Below, one piece after another: positions 42,175-52,183 of a DNA stretch of 64,000 nt. Position 1 is the stretch's first letter, and every line of letters begins with the position of its first letter. Source of the DNA: Sphingomonas sp. 3P27F8 (lineage in GTDB: Bacteria; Pseudomonadota; Alphaproteobacteria; Sphingomonadales; Sphingomonadaceae). Position numbers and translations under genes: made by a program. Location: assembly GCF_005502745.1 (NCBI RefSeq), contig NZ_SCNL01000002.1, forward strand, positions 62,001 through 126,000, read 5' to 3'. The notes under the pieces were generated by a model, which had not been told where the DNA came from, made no database searches, and saw nothing but the letters and a program-made list of their open reading frames with translations.

Positions 42175-43379
42175 CCACGCCCAATTCCTTTCGCGCCCAG
42201 CCTGACGAACGCGGGCATTTCGGCGATTTCGGCGGCCGCTATGTCGCCGAGACGCTGATGCCGCTGATCCTTGACCTGGAGCGCGAATATCGCGCGGCGC
42301 AGACCGACCCCGCATTCAAGGCGGAATTCGAGGATCTGCTCGAACATTATGTCGGCCGCCCGAGCCCGCTTTATTTCGCCCCCAGGCTGACCGCGGAGAT
42401 CGGCGGTGCGCAGATATGGTTCAAGCGCGACGAGTTGAACCACACCGGCGCACACAAGATCAACAATTGCATCGGCCAGATCCTGCTTGCGATCCGCATG
42501 GGCAAGACGCGGATCATCGCCGAGACGGGCGCGGGCCAGCACGGCGTGGCCACCGCTACCGTCTGCGCGCGCTTCGGCCTGCCTTGCGTGATCTACATGG
42601 GCGCGAAGGATGTGGAGCGGCAGCAGCCCAACGTGTTCCGCATGAAGCTGCTTGGCGCGGAGGTGCGCGCGGTCACCTCTGGCGCCAACACGCTCAAGGA
42701 TGCGATGAACGAGGCGCTGCGCGATTGGGTCGCGAATGTCGATGATACGTTCTATATCATCGGCACCGCCGCCGGCCCGCACCCCTATCCGGAACTCGTC
42801 CGCGATTTTCAGAGCGTGATTGGCCGCGAGGCACGCGCGCAGATGCTCGATCGAACCGGCCGGCTGCCAGATCTGCTGGTCGCCGCGATCGGGGGTGGAT
42901 CGAACGCGATCGGGCTGTTCCATCCCTTTCTCGACGATTCCGAAGTCCAGATGCTCGGTATCGAGGCGGCCGGCGAGGGGCTGGACCTGCGGCATGCCGC
43001 CAGCCTGGCGGGCGGCTCCCCGGGAATTCTACACGGTAACAAGACCTATCTGCTGCAGGACGAGGATGGCCAGATCGCCGAAGCGCACTCGATCTCGGCG
43101 GGGCTCGATTATCCGGGGATAGGTCCGGAGCATTCGTGGCTAAAGGATATCGGGCGGGTCCGTTATGAGAGCGTAACCGATACGGAGGCGCTCGACGCGT
43201 TCCAGCTGCTCTGCCGGACCGAGGGGATCATTCCCGCGCTTGAGCCAAGCCACGCGATCGCCGCCGTCGCGCGGGAGGCGCGCACGATGCGGCCCGATCA
43301 AATCATACTCGCCAATTTGTGCGGTCGTGGTGACAAGGACATCTTTACCGTCGCAGAGGCGCTGGGAGTGAAGATATGA
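42171..43379 (+). CDS. trpB: tryptophan synthase beta chain
   Basis: A 402-aa PLP enzyme joining indole and serine. The PLP Schiff-base lysine is Lys96 in HTGAHKINN. Other signatures are [46 protein letters not shown], the phosphate loop [13 protein letters not shown], and [18 protein letters not shown]. Length and pattern are those of TrpB1. ATGA overlaps on both sides couple it to trpF and trpA for equimolar synthesis with the alpha subunit. Confidence 0.98.
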   Translation: MTTPNSFRAQPDERGHFGDFGGRYVAETLMPLILDLEREYRAAQTDPAFKAEFEDLLEHYVGRPSPLYFAPRLTAEIGGAQIWFKRDELNHTGAHKINNCIGQILLAIRMGKTRIIAETGAGQHGVATATVCARFGLPCVIYMGAKDVERQQPNVFRMKLLGAEVRAVTSGANTLKDAMNEALRDWVANVDDTFYIIGTAAGPHPYPELVRDFQSVIGREARAQMLDRTGRLPDLLVAAIGGGSNAIGLFHPFLDDSEVQMLGIEAAGEGLDLRHAASLAGGSPGILHGNKTYLLQDEDGQIAEAHSISAGLDYPGIGPEHSWLKDIGRVRYESVTDTEALDAFQLLCRTEGIIPALEPSHAIAAVAREARTMRPDQIILANLCGRGDKDIFTVAEALGVKI

Positions 43380-44176
43380 GCCGGTTCGCCAGTGCGTTCA
43401 CGGCCGATCGCGCTGCCCTGATCTGCTTCGTGACGGCCGGCGATCCGACGCCGGGCGCCACCGGTGCGATCCTCGACGCGCTCGTCGCCGGGGGCGCGGA
43501 CGTGATCGAGCTCGGCATGCCCTTCACCGATCCGATGGCCGATGGTCCGGCGATCCAGGCCGCCAACCTGCGCAGTCTCGCCGCCGGAACGACGACCGCC
43601 GCGATCCTGGATATCGCCCGCGCATTCCGCGTGCGGCACCCGGATGTGCCGCTCGTGCTGATGGGCTATGCCAATCCGATGCTGCGGCGCGGCGCGGACT
43701 GGTTCGCCGCCGCTGCGACCGACGCCGGGGTGGATGGCGTGATCTGCGTCGATGTGCCGTCCGAGGAGGATGACGCGATCGGCCCGGCGTTGCGAACAGC
43801 AGGCGTAGATTTCATCCGGCTTGCCACGCCGACCACCGACGCGGCGCGCCTGCCGGCCGTTCTGGCGGGCGCGGGCGGCTTTCTCTATTATGTGTCGGTT
43901 GCCGGGATCACCGGCTTGCAGCAAGCCGCGCAGGCCTCGATCGAGGAAGCGGTCGCGCGCCTCAAGGCAGCCACCGATCTTCCCGTAGCGGTCGGCTTCG
44001 GTGTCCGTACGCCCGAACAGGCGGGGGCGATCGCGCGAGTCGCCGATGGAGTGGTGGTCGGCTCCGCGATCGTCGAACTGGTGGGCAGACACGGTGTGGA
44101 TGCGCCAGCAGCCATAACCACATATATACGCACGTTGAGCGACGCGATCCGCGCCGCCCGCAAGGAAACGAAATGA
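43376..44176 (+). CDS. trpA: tryptophan synthase alpha chain
   Basis: A 266-aa TIM-barrel subunit cleaving indole-glycerol phosphate to indole. Catalytic Glu45 and Asp56 are in [74 protein letters not shown] and [12 protein letters not shown] are also present. It is coupled to trpB (ATGA) and to accD (ATGA). Confidence 0.97.
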   Translation: MSRFASAFTADRAALICFVTAGDPTPGATGAILDALVAGGADVIELGMPFTDPMADGPAIQAANLRSLAAGTTTAAILDIARAFRVRHPDVPLVLMGYANPMLRRGADWFAAAATDAGVDGVICVDVPSEEDDAIGPALRTAGVDFIRLATPTTDAARLPAVLAGAGGFLYYVSVAGITGLQQAAQASIEEAVARLKAATDLPVAVGFGVRTPEQAGAIARVADGVVVGSAIVELVGRHGVDAPAAITTYIRTLSDAIRAARKETK

Positions 44177-45030
44177 GCTGGCTTTCGAGCGTCCGCAACG
44201 CGCTGTCTTCGGTCATCACGAAAAAGGACACGCCCGACAATCTATGGCACAAGTGCAAGGGTTGTGGGCAGATGGTCTTCACGCGGGAGATGGAGGAAAA
44301 CCTCTATGTCTGCCCGAAATGCGATCATCACGAGCGGATCGGCCCCAAGGAGCGCTTCGCGCAATTGCTTGATGAGGGGAGCTGCGTCGAACTCAATGCA
44401 CCGCGCACCCCGGAAGACCCATTGAAGTTCCGTGATTCCAAGCGTTACGTCGATCGCCTGAAGGCAGCCCGCGCCAGCACCGGCGAGAGTGACGCCTTCA
44501 TCAACGCTCGCGGCACAATCGAAGACCATCGTGTCGTGATCGGCGTGCAGGATTTCGCGTTCATGGGCGGATCGATGGGCCAGGCCGTGGGCGAGGCATT
44601 CATCCAGGGCGTCGAGGCGGCGATTGCGGACAAGGCGCCCTATATCGTTTTCACCGCATCGGGCGGCGCGCGGATGCAGGAAGGCATTCTCAGCCTGATG
44701 CAGATGCCGCGCTCGACAGTGGCGATCCAGATGCTGCACGACGCGGGCCTGCCCTATATCGTCGTACTGACCGATCCCACCTCCGGCGGGGTGATGGCCG
44801 CTTACGCGATGCTGGGCGACATCCACATCGCCGAGCCCAAGGCGACGCTGGCGTTCACCGGTCGCCGCGTGATCGAGAATACCATCCGCGAGAAGCTCCC
44901 GGACGATTTCCAGACGTCGGAATATTATCTCGAGCATGGCATGATCGACATGGTCGTGCATCGCAAGCATCTGCGCGAACAACTGGCCACCGTCATTTCA
45001 TATCTTTGCCACCGGCGCGCCGCCGCCTGA
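44173..45030 (+). CDS. accD: acetyl-CoA carboxylase carboxyltransferase subunit beta
   Basis: A 285-aa subunit that, with AccA, transfers the carboxyl group from biotin to acetyl-CoA, the first step of fatty-acid synthesis. The N-terminal zinc ribbon has Cys28, Cys31, Cys47 and Cys50. The carboxyltransferase core has [59 protein letters not shown] and [35 protein letters not shown]. The trpA-accD-folC order is standard in proteobacteria. It is followed by folC after 9 bases. Confidence 0.98.
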   Translation: MSWLSSVRNALSSVITKKDTPDNLWHKCKGCGQMVFTREMEENLYVCPKCDHHERIGPKERFAQLLDEGSCVELNAPRTPEDPLKFRDSKRYVDRLKAARASTGESDAFINARGTIEDHRVVIGVQDFAFMGGSMGQAVGEAFIQGVEAAIADKAPYIVFTASGGARMQEGILSLMQMPRSTVAIQMLHDAGLPYIVVLTDPTSGGVMAAYAMLGDIHIAEPKATLAFTGRRVIENTIREKLPDDFQTSEYYLEHGMIDMVVHRKHLREQLATVISYLCHRRAAA

Positions 45031-45039
45031 AACGCGGTC

Positions 45040-46389
45040 ATGGCCGATCATGCGATTTCGGCCGATCCGGCGGTGCAGGCGCAGCTTGATCGCCTGTGGT
45101 CGTTATCGCCTGGCGCGGACGTGCTCGGGCTGGAGCGGATCACCCGGCTGCTGGATCGCATCGGCAATCCGCATTTGCGCTTGCCGCCGGTTTTCCATGT
45201 CGCCGGCACCAACGGCAAGGGATCGACCTGCGCCTTCTTGCGGGCGGCGCTCGAGGCCTCGGGCTTGCAGGTGCATGCCTATACAAGCCCGCACCTCGTT
45301 CGCTTCAACGAGCGTATCCGGCTTGCGGGGCAGTTGATTGACGACGCCGCGCTCGCCTGGCTGCTGGCGGAGGTGCTGGACGCCGGCGGAAATCTCGGCG
45401 CCAGCTTCTTCGAGGTGACTACCGCCGCCGCTTTTCTTGCTTTCGCCCGCATTCCTGCGGACGTCTGTGTGATCGAAGTCGGGCTGGGCGGTCGCCTGGA
45501 CGCGACCAACGTGATCCCGGCGCCGCTCGTCTGCGGCATCGCGGCTCTCGGCATAGATCATGAAGCCTTCCTGCTTGTGCCCGAAGAGGGCACCCCTCCC
45601 GCGCCGCTTGACCGTATCGGTTTCGAAAAAGCGGGAATCGCCAAAGCGAACGTGCCGCTCGTAACGCAGCATTATCCGCCGTCCGTGGCTGCGAGCATTG
45701 CGGCGGTCGCTGAGGAACGCCGCGCACCGATTATCGCGCGCGGGGTGGCATGGGAGATCAGGGAAGAACGGGATACGCTTCGCTATCGTGATAGCAACGG
45801 CGACATCACGCTTCCGCAACCCGCCTTGGTCGGGGCCTATCAATCGGCAAACGCGGGCCTCGCGGTCGCCATGCTGCGACACCAGCACCTGTTCACGATT
45901 GACACCCCCGCCATCGCGGCCGGTATTGCTGGCGCCGGCTGGCCAGCCCGGATGCAGCGGCTGGGCAACGGCCCGCTGGTCGATCGTCTGCAACCTAATC
46001 AGCGCCGCCACGGCGTGTGGCTTGATGGCGCGCACAACCCATCCGCCGCCGCCGCGATCGCCGGATCGTGGGGTCCCGACGCGCCGACCACCATCATCAT
46101 CGGCATGCTTGCGAACAAGGATGCGGAGGGCGTGCTCAGCCATTTGATCGGCAACCGGGCCGACTGCCACGTGATTGCGATCCCCGTACCCGGCCACGCC
46201 TGTCACCAGCCTGCCACTTTGGTCAGCATAGCAGAACGATATGGCGCAGCCTCTGCGGGGATAGCGGCGAGCGTAATCGATGCGGTCGAGCTTCTGGCAC
46301 AATCGGGTATCGGTGAATCCGTATTGATAGCCGGTTCGCTCTATCTCGCCGGTGAAGTTCTGGCGGCAAACGACGAATTGCCGAACTGA
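45040..46389 (+). CDS. folC: bifunctional folylpolyglutamate/dihydrofolate synthase
   Basis: A 449-aa ATP-dependent ligase adding glutamate to folates (and usually to dihydropteroate). The P-loop is GTNGKGST (56-63), followed by YTSPHLVRFNERIRLAG, FFEVTTAAAFLAFA, EVGLGGRLDATNVI, LGIDHEAFL (with His) and WLDGAHNPSAAAA. C-terminal domain motifs such as IIIGMLANKDAEGVL are present. It starts 9 bases after accD. Length is typical. Confidence 0.96.
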   Translation: MADHAISADPAVQAQLDRLWSLSPGADVLGLERITRLLDRIGNPHLRLPPVFHVAGTNGKGSTCAFLRAALEASGLQVHAYTSPHLVRFNERIRLAGQLIDDAALAWLLAEVLDAGGNLGASFFEVTTAAAFLAFARIPADVCVIEVGLGGRLDATNVIPAPLVCGIAALGIDHEAFLLVPEEGTPPAPLDRIGFEKAGIAKANVPLVTQHYPPSVAASIAAVAEERRAPIIARGVAWEIREERDTLRYRDSNGDITLPQPALVGAYQSANAGLAVAMLRHQHLFTIDTPAIAAGIAGAGWPARMQRLGNGPLVDRLQPNQRRHGVWLDGAHNPSAAAAIAGSWGPDAPTTIIIGMLANKDAEGVLSHLIGNRADCHVIAIPVPGHACHQPATLVSIAERYGAASAGIAASVIDAVELLAQSGIGESVLIAGSLYLAGEVLAANDELPN

Positions 46390-46457
46390 TCGATTTAATT
46401 GCGATTGACTTGCAGTAGCGGAAATATCAGGATCGCGAGCGAGAGGAATCGCTCCAT

Positions 46458-46892
46458 ATGTCCCTGCCTTCAACCGCCCTAGCTTCGGCAGCGCTTCCCT
46501 ATCCGCTGCCCCCTTGCGCGAATGCACGCACGCTCTTGTTCGCGATCAGGCGGATGGGAGCGCATGGCCTTTCAGACGCGCGTGCCGCCCATGCGATCTT
46601 CACGCTGTTTCGGGAGCGCTTTCGCCGGCCGCTCACGTTGCTGCGCGCACTGATGGCCGATCTGGCGGGAAACGCTGCCCTGCCGATCGCGATCGCACCT
46701 TGCTGTTGCGCGCGGATGACGATCGCCGAGTCGAGTCTGCTCACGATTATCGCGCGGGTCGAAACCGCGCCGGAGACGGCCGCCCTGTTGCTCGCGGATC
46801 TGATCGGTGTTCGTCGTCCCGATAGCGTGCTGGCCAGCGCCGCCGCGGTTGCCGCCGCATTTGCCGATGAAGGTCGCCCCGTCTTTCGCTAG
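46458..46892 (+). CDS. DUF6628-like conserved sphingomonad protein
   Basis: A 144-aa protein of unknown function. The block LLFAIRRMGAHGLSDARAAHAIFTLFRERFRRPLTLLRALMADLAG followed by IAPCCCARMTIAES resembles the DUF6628 family, which I recall as restricted to Sphingomonadales. The Cys-Cys-Cys cluster is its most striking feature and could bind metal or form disulfides. It has no signal peptide but fairly hydrophobic Ala/Leu-rich helices. It is convergent with the response regulator, with a 2-base gap. No function can be proposed. Confidence 0.72.
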   Translation: MSLPSTALASAALPYPLPPCANARTLLFAIRRMGAHGLSDARAAHAIFTLFRERFRRPLTLLRALMADLAGNAALPIAIAPCCCARMTIAESSLLTIIARVETAPETAALLLADLIGVRRPDSVLASAAAVAAAFADEGRPVFR

Positions 46893-46894
46893 TC

Positions 46895-47338
46895 TCAGGC
46901 GGCGGAAGCGAAGAGCCGAAGCCCATTCGGAAGCCGACGTGGCGCTGCACCATCAAGCAGCGCCTCGATCGCGCGGATCGCCGCCAGCAGATCGCGCTGC
47001 GCAAACGGCTTGGCGAGGCAGCCCGCCGCCAGGGTTTGCGCTTCCGCGGGCAGATTACCCGTTACGAACAGCACCTGTACGCCGCGCGCGTTCGCGGCTC
47101 GCGCTACATCCAGGCCGCTCCCGTCCGCCAGCTCTACATCGACGAGCACCAGATCGATCTCGTTCTCGCGGTCGATGATCGCCACGGCCTGCCCGACGGA
47201 ATCGACAGTGGCGACGATCTCATACCCTTCATCGATTAGCAGATGCTCTGCGTCGAAAGCGACGAGCGGCTCGTCCTCGACCAGCAGAAGGCGCGTGATC
47301 CGCCGCTTTTTACGCCCGAACAACATCGTGTGTATCAT
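46895..47338 (-). CDS. single-domain response regulator
   Basis: A 147-aa receiver-domain protein. All phosphorelay residues are present: the acidic pair Asp22/Glu23 in LLLVEDEPLVAF, phospho-acceptor Asp67 in LVLVDVELADGSG, Thr93 in LFVTGN and Lys110 in CLAKPF. There is no output domain after about residue 125, so it should signal by protein-protein contact, like the CheY-type or general-stress receivers of alphaproteobacteria. No histidine kinase is adjacent. Two in-frame ATGs (47338 and 47326) are possible. The first follows AGGCGG. It is divergent from the pseudouridine synthase. Confidence 0.9.
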   Translation of the reverse strand: MIHTMLFGRKKRRITRLLLVEDEPLVAFDAEHLLIDEGYEIVATVDSVGQAVAIIDRENEIDLVLVDVELADGSGLDVARAANARGVQVLFVTGNLPAEAQTLAAGCLAKPFAQRDLLAAIRAIEALLDGAAPRRLPNGLRLFASAA

Positions 47339-47432
47339 GCCGCCTGCTGTGCCCTCTCGCCTTAACGCGGCGATTTCACATTCGACGCAAATTTTTTCGC
47401 GCACGCAACGCAAGCAATGTATCAGCCGCGTC

Positions 47433-48443
47433 ATGCCGAGCCGTTCTTCAGACCAGCGCCCCACTCACCGCATCGCAAAGCTCCTGGCGCGCGCCGGAAT
47501 AGCCTCCCGCCGCGAGGTGGAGCGGATGATCGCCGAGGGGCGCGTCGCAAAGGACGGCGTGGCTCTCACGACCGCCGCAACGTTGCTCACATCGCTTCAC
47601 GGCGTGACGGTCGATGGCGAGCCGGTGGCGGAAACGCCGCCGCCCCGTCTCTTCATCTTTCACAAGCCATCGGGCGTGCTCACAACCGAGCGCGATCCGC
47701 GCGGGCGGCCGACGATCTACGACCGTCTGCCACGCGATCTTCCACGCCTGGTCCCGGTCGGTCGCCTCGATTATAATACCGAGGGCCTGCTGCTGATGAC
47801 CAACGACGGCGGATTGAAGCGCCAGCTTGAGTTACCCGCTACCGGCGTTGAGCGCGCCTATCGGGCGCGCGCTTTCGGCCAGGTTTCGCAGCAACAGCTC
47901 GAATCGCTGATCGAGGGCGTAGAGATCGATGGCATCCGCTATGGCTCGATCGATGCCAATATCGAGCGTCGCACCGGTGCCAATCTGTGGATCGAGATGA
48001 TCCTTACCGAAGGGAAGAACCGCGAGGTCCGCCGCGTTCTCGAACATCTCGGGCTGGAGGTGAATCGCCTGATCCGCATTCGATACGGCCCATTCGTGCT
48101 GGCGGACCTTCCGGTCGGGGCGATCGGTGAGATACGACAGAACGATCTGGTCGCCTTTCGCCAATCGCTCGAGCGCAAGGGGCTGCAGCTTGGCGCGATC
48201 GCCGTGACCGCATCCGCCTCCTCACCCGCGTCGCGCCCACGACGAAAGACAGACGCCGGCGGACCGCGCCCCGCTCGCCCGGTTTCAACAGCTACCGCAC
48301 CGGCGCCCGCGACCGACGGCAAGCCGCGTCCCGGCAGTCCGCCCGGCGCCACGCCCGCCGCGCGTCCTGCGCGGCCGCCGCAGCGCAAGGCCGGCTGGGC
48401 CAGGCCGAAGCCGCGGCCTGGGCCTGGAAAGCCACGCAAATGA
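47433..48443 (+). CDS. rRNA pseudouridine synthase (RsuA/RluB family)
   Basis: A 336-aa RNA-modifying enzyme. The N-terminal S4 RNA-binding domain has RIAKLLARAGIASRREVERMIAEGRV. The catalytic domain has FHKPSGVLTTERDP, the catalytic Asp113 in VGRLDYNTEGLLLMTNDG, and LTEGKNREVRRVLEHLGLEVNRLIRIRYGPF. A 90-residue C-terminal tail is Pro/Arg/Ala-rich and low in complexity, as in many alphaproteobacterial RluB-like proteins, and may add RNA binding. The exact target uridine (23S 2605 or another) cannot be assigned. It overlaps rsmD by ATGA, forming an rRNA-modification operon. Confidence 0.92.
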   Translation: MPSRSSDQRPTHRIAKLLARAGIASRREVERMIAEGRVAKDGVALTTAATLLTSLHGVTVDGEPVAETPPPRLFIFHKPSGVLTTERDPRGRPTIYDRLPRDLPRLVPVGRLDYNTEGLLLMTNDGGLKRQLELPATGVERAYRARAFGQVSQQQLESLIEGVEIDGIRYGSIDANIERRTGANLWIEMILTEGKNREVRRVLEHLGLEVNRLIRIRYGPFVLADLPVGAIGEIRQNDLVAFRQSLERKGLQLGAIAVTASASSPASRPRRKTDAGGPRPARPVSTATAPAPATDGKPRPGSPPGATPAARPARPPQRKAGWARPKPRPGPGKPRK

Positions 48444-48979
48444 GGATCATCGCCGGTCAGTGGCGCGGACGCCCGCTCGTCGCGCCGAAGGGCGACACCA
48501 CCCGCCCGACCGCCGATCGCACGCGTGAGGCATTGTTCTCGATGCTCGCCAGTCGCGTTGGCAGTTTCGAGGGGCTCGCGGTGGCGGATCTGTTCGCGGG
48601 ATCAGGCGCGCTCGGCCTCGAAGCGCTGTCACGCGGCGCCGAACGTTGCGTGTTTGTCGAGCAGGACAAGCCCGCCCTGGACGCCTTGCGCACCAATATC
48701 GCCAAGATGGGTGCGACCGGCGCGGAAGTACGCGCTACCTCCGTTCTGTCGCTCGCGCTGTCGAACCAGCCACTGGACGTCGTGATGATGGACCCGCCCT
48801 ATGCCACCGGCGCTGGGAATGTCGCGCTGGACCGGCTGGCGCGGCTCGGCTGGATCGGACCGGCGACTTGGGTGAGCATCGAGACCGCGCACAACGAGCC
48901 GGTCGACGTGACCGGATTCACGATCGACGCGGATCGCAGGCACGGGCGCGCGCGGCTGACGCTCCTGCGCCTGGCCTAG
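48440..48979 (+). CDS. rsmD: 16S rRNA (guanine(966)-N(2))-methyltransferase
   Basis: A 179-aa SAM-dependent methyltransferase acting on the small ribosomal subunit. MRIIAGQWRGRPLVAPKG and RPTADRTREALFSML are the RsmD opening. The SAM-binding motif is LFAGSGALGLEALSRGA, and the catalytic DPPY tetrad (118-121) is in DVVMMDPPYATG. It is coupled to the pseudouridine synthase gene and convergent with the MFS transporter, sharing the CTAG of both stops. Confidence 0.94.
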   Translation: MRIIAGQWRGRPLVAPKGDTTRPTADRTREALFSMLASRVGSFEGLAVADLFAGSGALGLEALSRGAERCVFVEQDKPALDALRTNIAKMGATGAEVRATSVLSLALSNQPLDVVMMDPPYATGAGNVALDRLARLGWIGPATWVSIETAHNEPVDVTGFTIDADRRHGRARLTLLRLA

Positions 48980-50265
48980 GGACCCTCGACCACCATCGGC
49001 AGCACCCCGCGCCGCGGCCGCAACGCAATCAGCGCGATCAGGCTGAGCAGCGCCGCCACGGCGAGATACAGACCGACCGAAGCGATCCCGCCGCCGCGCT
49101 GCGAAAGCCATTGCGCCACCACGGGCGTCAGCCCTCCTCCGATGATCCCCGCCATGTTGAAGGCAAGGCTGACGCCGGTATAGCGCACCCGCGCCGGAAA
49201 AAGCCCCGGCAGCCACGCACCCAGCGGACCATAGACGAAGCCCATCACCAGCAGCGCGAACGACAGCGCGCTGAAGATGGTCGGCAGCGTGCCTGAGCCG
49301 AGACCGGGCACCAGCACGAACCCCGCGACGATCGCACCGATACATCCCCAGATCAGCACGTTCGCGGGCGAGGTGCGGTCAGCCCAGATACCCGACAGGA
49401 CGATGCCGACCGCCATGAACAGGATAGCGCCAAGCTGGAGCGCCAGGAACGTCTGGCGATCGATCCCGAGTGTCGTGGTCGCGTAGCCGAGCGCAAACGC
49501 CGTCGCGATATAATAGACCGCGAAACAGGCGATCGCTCCAAACGTGCCGCCGAGCGCTGGCCGCCAGTGATTGCGCAGCAGTTCGCCCATCGGCACGGCG
49601 GGTGGCGCGCCTTCCTCCAGCACTTTCGCAAACGCCGGCGTCTCCGCGATCCGCAGCCGCACCCACAGGCCAAGCCCGACCAGCACGATCGAGAGCAGGA
49701 ACGGCACGCGCCAGCCCCATGCCATGAAGTCCTCTGCCGTCATCGTCAGCCCGAGCACCAGAAACAGCCCATTCGCCGCGATAAAACCGATCGGCGCGCC
49801 GAGTTGCGGCACCATGCCGTAACGCCCGCGCCATCCTGGCGGAGCATTCTCGACAGCGAGCAGCGCCGCACCGCCCCATTCGCCGCCCAGCCCAAAGCCC
49901 TGCCCGAACCGCAAAAAGCACAGCAAAATCGGCGCCCACCATCCGATCGTCGCGAAGGTGGGAAGGAATGCGATCGCGAGCGTCGAACCGCCCATCAGCA
50001 TCAGCGAGGCGACAAGCGTCGATTTCCGCCCGATCCGGTCGCCGTAGTGCCCGAATACCCATGCCCCGACCGGCCGTGCGACAAAGGCAACGGCGAGGCT
50101 GGCATAGGAGGAAAGCAGTTGTACCGATGCGCTTTCCGCCGGAAAGAACAGCGGGCCGAAAACCAGCGCGGCGGCCGTCGCATAAATATAGAAATCATAG
50201 AATTCGACCGTCGTGCCCACTAGGCTGGCGATCAGGATGCGGCGGGTGGATGCGGCCGATGTCAT
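48976..50265 (-). CDS. MFS transporter, metabolite:H+ symporter (MHS) type
   Basis: A 429-aa polytopic protein with about 12 transmembrane helices. The N-terminal half has RRILIASLVGTTVEFYDFYIYATAAALVFGPLFFP, the signature of the MHS group (ProP/KgtP/ShiA relatives), then ARPVGAWVFGHYGDRIGRKSTL, the MFS GxxxDRxGRK loop, and RFGQGFGLGGEWGGAALLAVENAP. Substrates of the family include organic acids and osmolytes, and none can be chosen here. The ATG at 50265 lies 7 bases after AAGGAAG. An ATG six codons upstream is less well supported. Confidence 0.92.
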   Translation of the reverse strand: MTSAASTRRILIASLVGTTVEFYDFYIYATAAALVFGPLFFPAESASVQLLSSYASLAVAFVARPVGAWVFGHYGDRIGRKSTLVASLMLMGGSTLAIAFLPTFATIGWWAPILLCFLRFGQGFGLGGEWGGAALLAVENAPPGWRGRYGMVPQLGAPIGFIAANGLFLVLGLTMTAEDFMAWGWRVPFLLSIVLVGLGLWVRLRIAETPAFAKVLEEGAPPAVPMGELLRNHWRPALGGTFGAIACFAVYYIATAFALGYATTTLGIDRQTFLALQLGAILFMAVGIVLSGIWADRTSPANVLIWGCIGAIVAGFVLVPGLGSGTLPTIFSALSFALLVMGFVYGPLGAWLPGLFPARVRYTGVSLAFNMAGIIGGGLTPVVAQWLSQRGGGIASVGLYLAVAALLSLIALIALRPRRGVLPMVVEGP

Positions 50266-50534
50266 GTCATCTTCCTTCCGCATTGCCCCAGCCCGCGTCA
50301 ACATTTCGCGGCGGAAACACGATCGTTCGCCGCGGACACATTCCCGCAACATGTCACCTCTAGCGCTAGGAACGTCGACGACGTCCCCTCGGCGTCGACA
50401 TGGCCGGGCCCTCCCTTTTCCCGGCTGTTCCCTGAACTACGGGGCGGCCGTTCCCCCCTGTCTGGCCGCCCCGGATTTTCTCCGGCACCACCATCCATTG
50501 CCCGGCGCGTTCGACAGGCCTAAGGCGCCGCGCC

Positions 50535-51659
50535 ATGAGGACCGTTGCAATCATCGTGGCTGCCGGCCGTGGAGAACGGGCGGGCACGACGCTTCCCAAG
50601 CAATATTTGCCGATCCGCGGTCGTCCGATGCTCGCCTGGGGTTATGATGCGCTCAGGAGCCATCCGTGCATAGACGAGGTGCTGGTGGTGATTGGCGAGG
50701 GACAGGAATCGCTTTTGACGGAAGCACTCCACGACGCGCGCTTCGTGACAGGCGCCGCGACGCGGCGCGAATCGGTTGCGGCCGGGATCGCCGCGCTCGC
50801 CGGAGCCGATCGCGTGCTGGTCCATGACGCGGCGCGCCCGTTCCTTCCCGCTGCGGTTATCGATCGGGTGCTCGCCGCGCTGGATTCGAACGACGGCGCC
50901 GTGCCCGTCCTGCCGCTTGCCGATACGCTTGTGCACGACGACGGCCGCACGGTATCCCGCGAGTCGCTGCACCGCGTACAAACGCCACAGGCATTCCGCT
51001 TCGATCGTCTCGCGGAAGCGCACCGCCGGTGGAGCGGCGGGGAGGCCACCGACGACGCCCAGATGGTCCGTGCGCTTGGCGGATCGGTGGCGTTGGTGCA
51101 GGGCGATCGGATGCTGGAAAAGATCACCTATCCGGGCGATATCGCGGCGGTGGAAGGGCGGACGGGCGTGGAAACCCGCTCTGCGCTGGGGTTCGATGTT
51201 CACCGGCTCGAAGATGGTGAGGAGCTCTGGCTCGGCGGCGTGCTGATCCCGCATCATCAGGGCCTTTCAGGGCACAGCGACGCCGACGTTGCGCTCCACG
51301 CCATCACCGATGCGCTGCTCGGAACGATCGCGGCGGGCGATATCGGCATGCATTTCCCGCCGAGCGATCCGCAATGGCGCGGGGCCGAATCGGGGCAGTT
51401 CCTGCGCCACGCCCTATCGCTGCTTGCGGCCCGGGGCGGCCGGATGACATTCGTCGATCTCACGCTGATCTGCGAGGCCCCGAAGATCGGCCCGCATCGG
51501 GACGCGATCCGCGCACGTGTCGCGGAACTTCTCGCGCTGTCGATCGATCGGGTCAGCGTGAAGGCAACTACCACAGAACGCCTGGGCTTCGCCGGTCGGG
51601 GCGAGGGTATCGCGGCTCAGGCGATCGTCACCGCGTCCCTGCCGGCGACGACCTTATGA
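50535..51659 (+). CDS. ispDF: bifunctional IspD/IspF enzyme of the MEP pathway
   Basis: A 374-aa fusion typical of alphaproteobacteria. Residues 1 to about 212 are IspD (MEP cytidylyltransferase): IIVAAGRGERAGTTLPKQYLPI, VLVHDAARPFLP, RVQTPQAFRFD, TDDAQMV and KITYPGDI. From about 216 is IspF (cyclodiphosphate synthase): ALGFDVHRLEDG with zinc Asp/His, HSDADVALHAITDALLG, GDIGMHFP, ICEAPKIGPHRD and VKATTTERLGFAGRGEGIAAQA. The middle enzyme IspE is encoded elsewhere. Dxr is at 20 kb. It is coupled to the next gene by ATGA. Confidence 0.96.
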   Translation: MRTVAIIVAAGRGERAGTTLPKQYLPIRGRPMLAWGYDALRSHPCIDEVLVVIGEGQESLLTEALHDARFVTGAATRRESVAAGIAALAGADRVLVHDAARPFLPAAVIDRVLAALDSNDGAVPVLPLADTLVHDDGRTVSRESLHRVQTPQAFRFDRLAEAHRRWSGGEATDDAQMVRALGGSVALVQGDRMLEKITYPGDIAAVEGRTGVETRSALGFDVHRLEDGEELWLGGVLIPHHQGLSGHSDADVALHAITDALLGTIAAGDIGMHFPPSDPQWRGAESGQFLRHALSLLAARGGRMTFVDLTLICEAPKIGPHRDAIRARVAELLALSIDRVSVKATTTERLGFAGRGEGIAAQAIVTASLPATTL

Positions 51660-52183
51660 TCGCCCGTATCGCCGCCTCGCTGGCGCTCGCCACGCTGCCG
51701 GGTATCGCAGCGGCACAGACGCCATGCCTGTCAGCAGCCGACGCCGAAGCGATAGCGCTCGTTGCGATGCCGGATATCATCCGTGAAACCGGCCGGGTCT
51801 GCACCGCCCTTCCCGCCGCCAGCCTTGTTCGCAGGCCCACGAGCGCGTTTCTCGCCCGGTATGAGAGCGCCGCCGACTCGGCATGGCCCGCTGCTCGTGC
51901 GGCGATCGTCAAGCTGAGCGACCCGGCGGTCGATCTGTTGCTCCAATCCGATTATGCGCGGCCGCTGCTAACCTCGATCTTTGCGCCGCAGATTGTCGGT
52001 CACGTCCAGTCCGCGGACTGCCCCACGATCGATCGGCTGGTGACTCTGCTCGAGCCGCTGCCCGCGCGTAATACCGCCGGGATCATCGTGGCGACGCTGC
52101 AATATCTCAAGACCCGCAAGGCGCGCGGGAAGCAGGTTGCCGCCGTTCCCGACCTTCCCGTATGCGCGGCCTCATCACAATGA
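51656..52183 (+). CDS. unknown secreted protein between ispDF and pncC
   Basis: A 175-aa protein I do not recognise. A clear signal peptide (MIARIAASLALATLPGIAAAQ) suggests a periplasmic location. The mature part is helical, Ala/Leu-rich, with four cysteines (in TPCLSA, GRVCTAL, SADCPTI and LPVCAAS) that could form two disulfides. It has no catalytic motif that I can see. It overlaps ispDF at its start and pncC at its end, both by four bases, so it belongs to that operon, although its neighbours are cytoplasmic enzymes. Confidence 0.72.
   Translation: MIARIAASLALATLPGIAAAQTPCLSAADAEAIALVAMPDIIRETGRVCTALPAASLVRRPTSAFLARYESAADSAWPAARAAIVKLSDPAVDLLLQSDYARPLLTSIFAPQIVGHVQSADCPTIDRLVTLLEPLPARNTAGIIVATLQYLKTRKARGKQVAAVPDLPVCAASSQ

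Noticed and set aside
45103..46527. Long minus-strand open frame opposite folC
   Set aside because: Shadow of folC, which has all its motifs intact on the plus strand.
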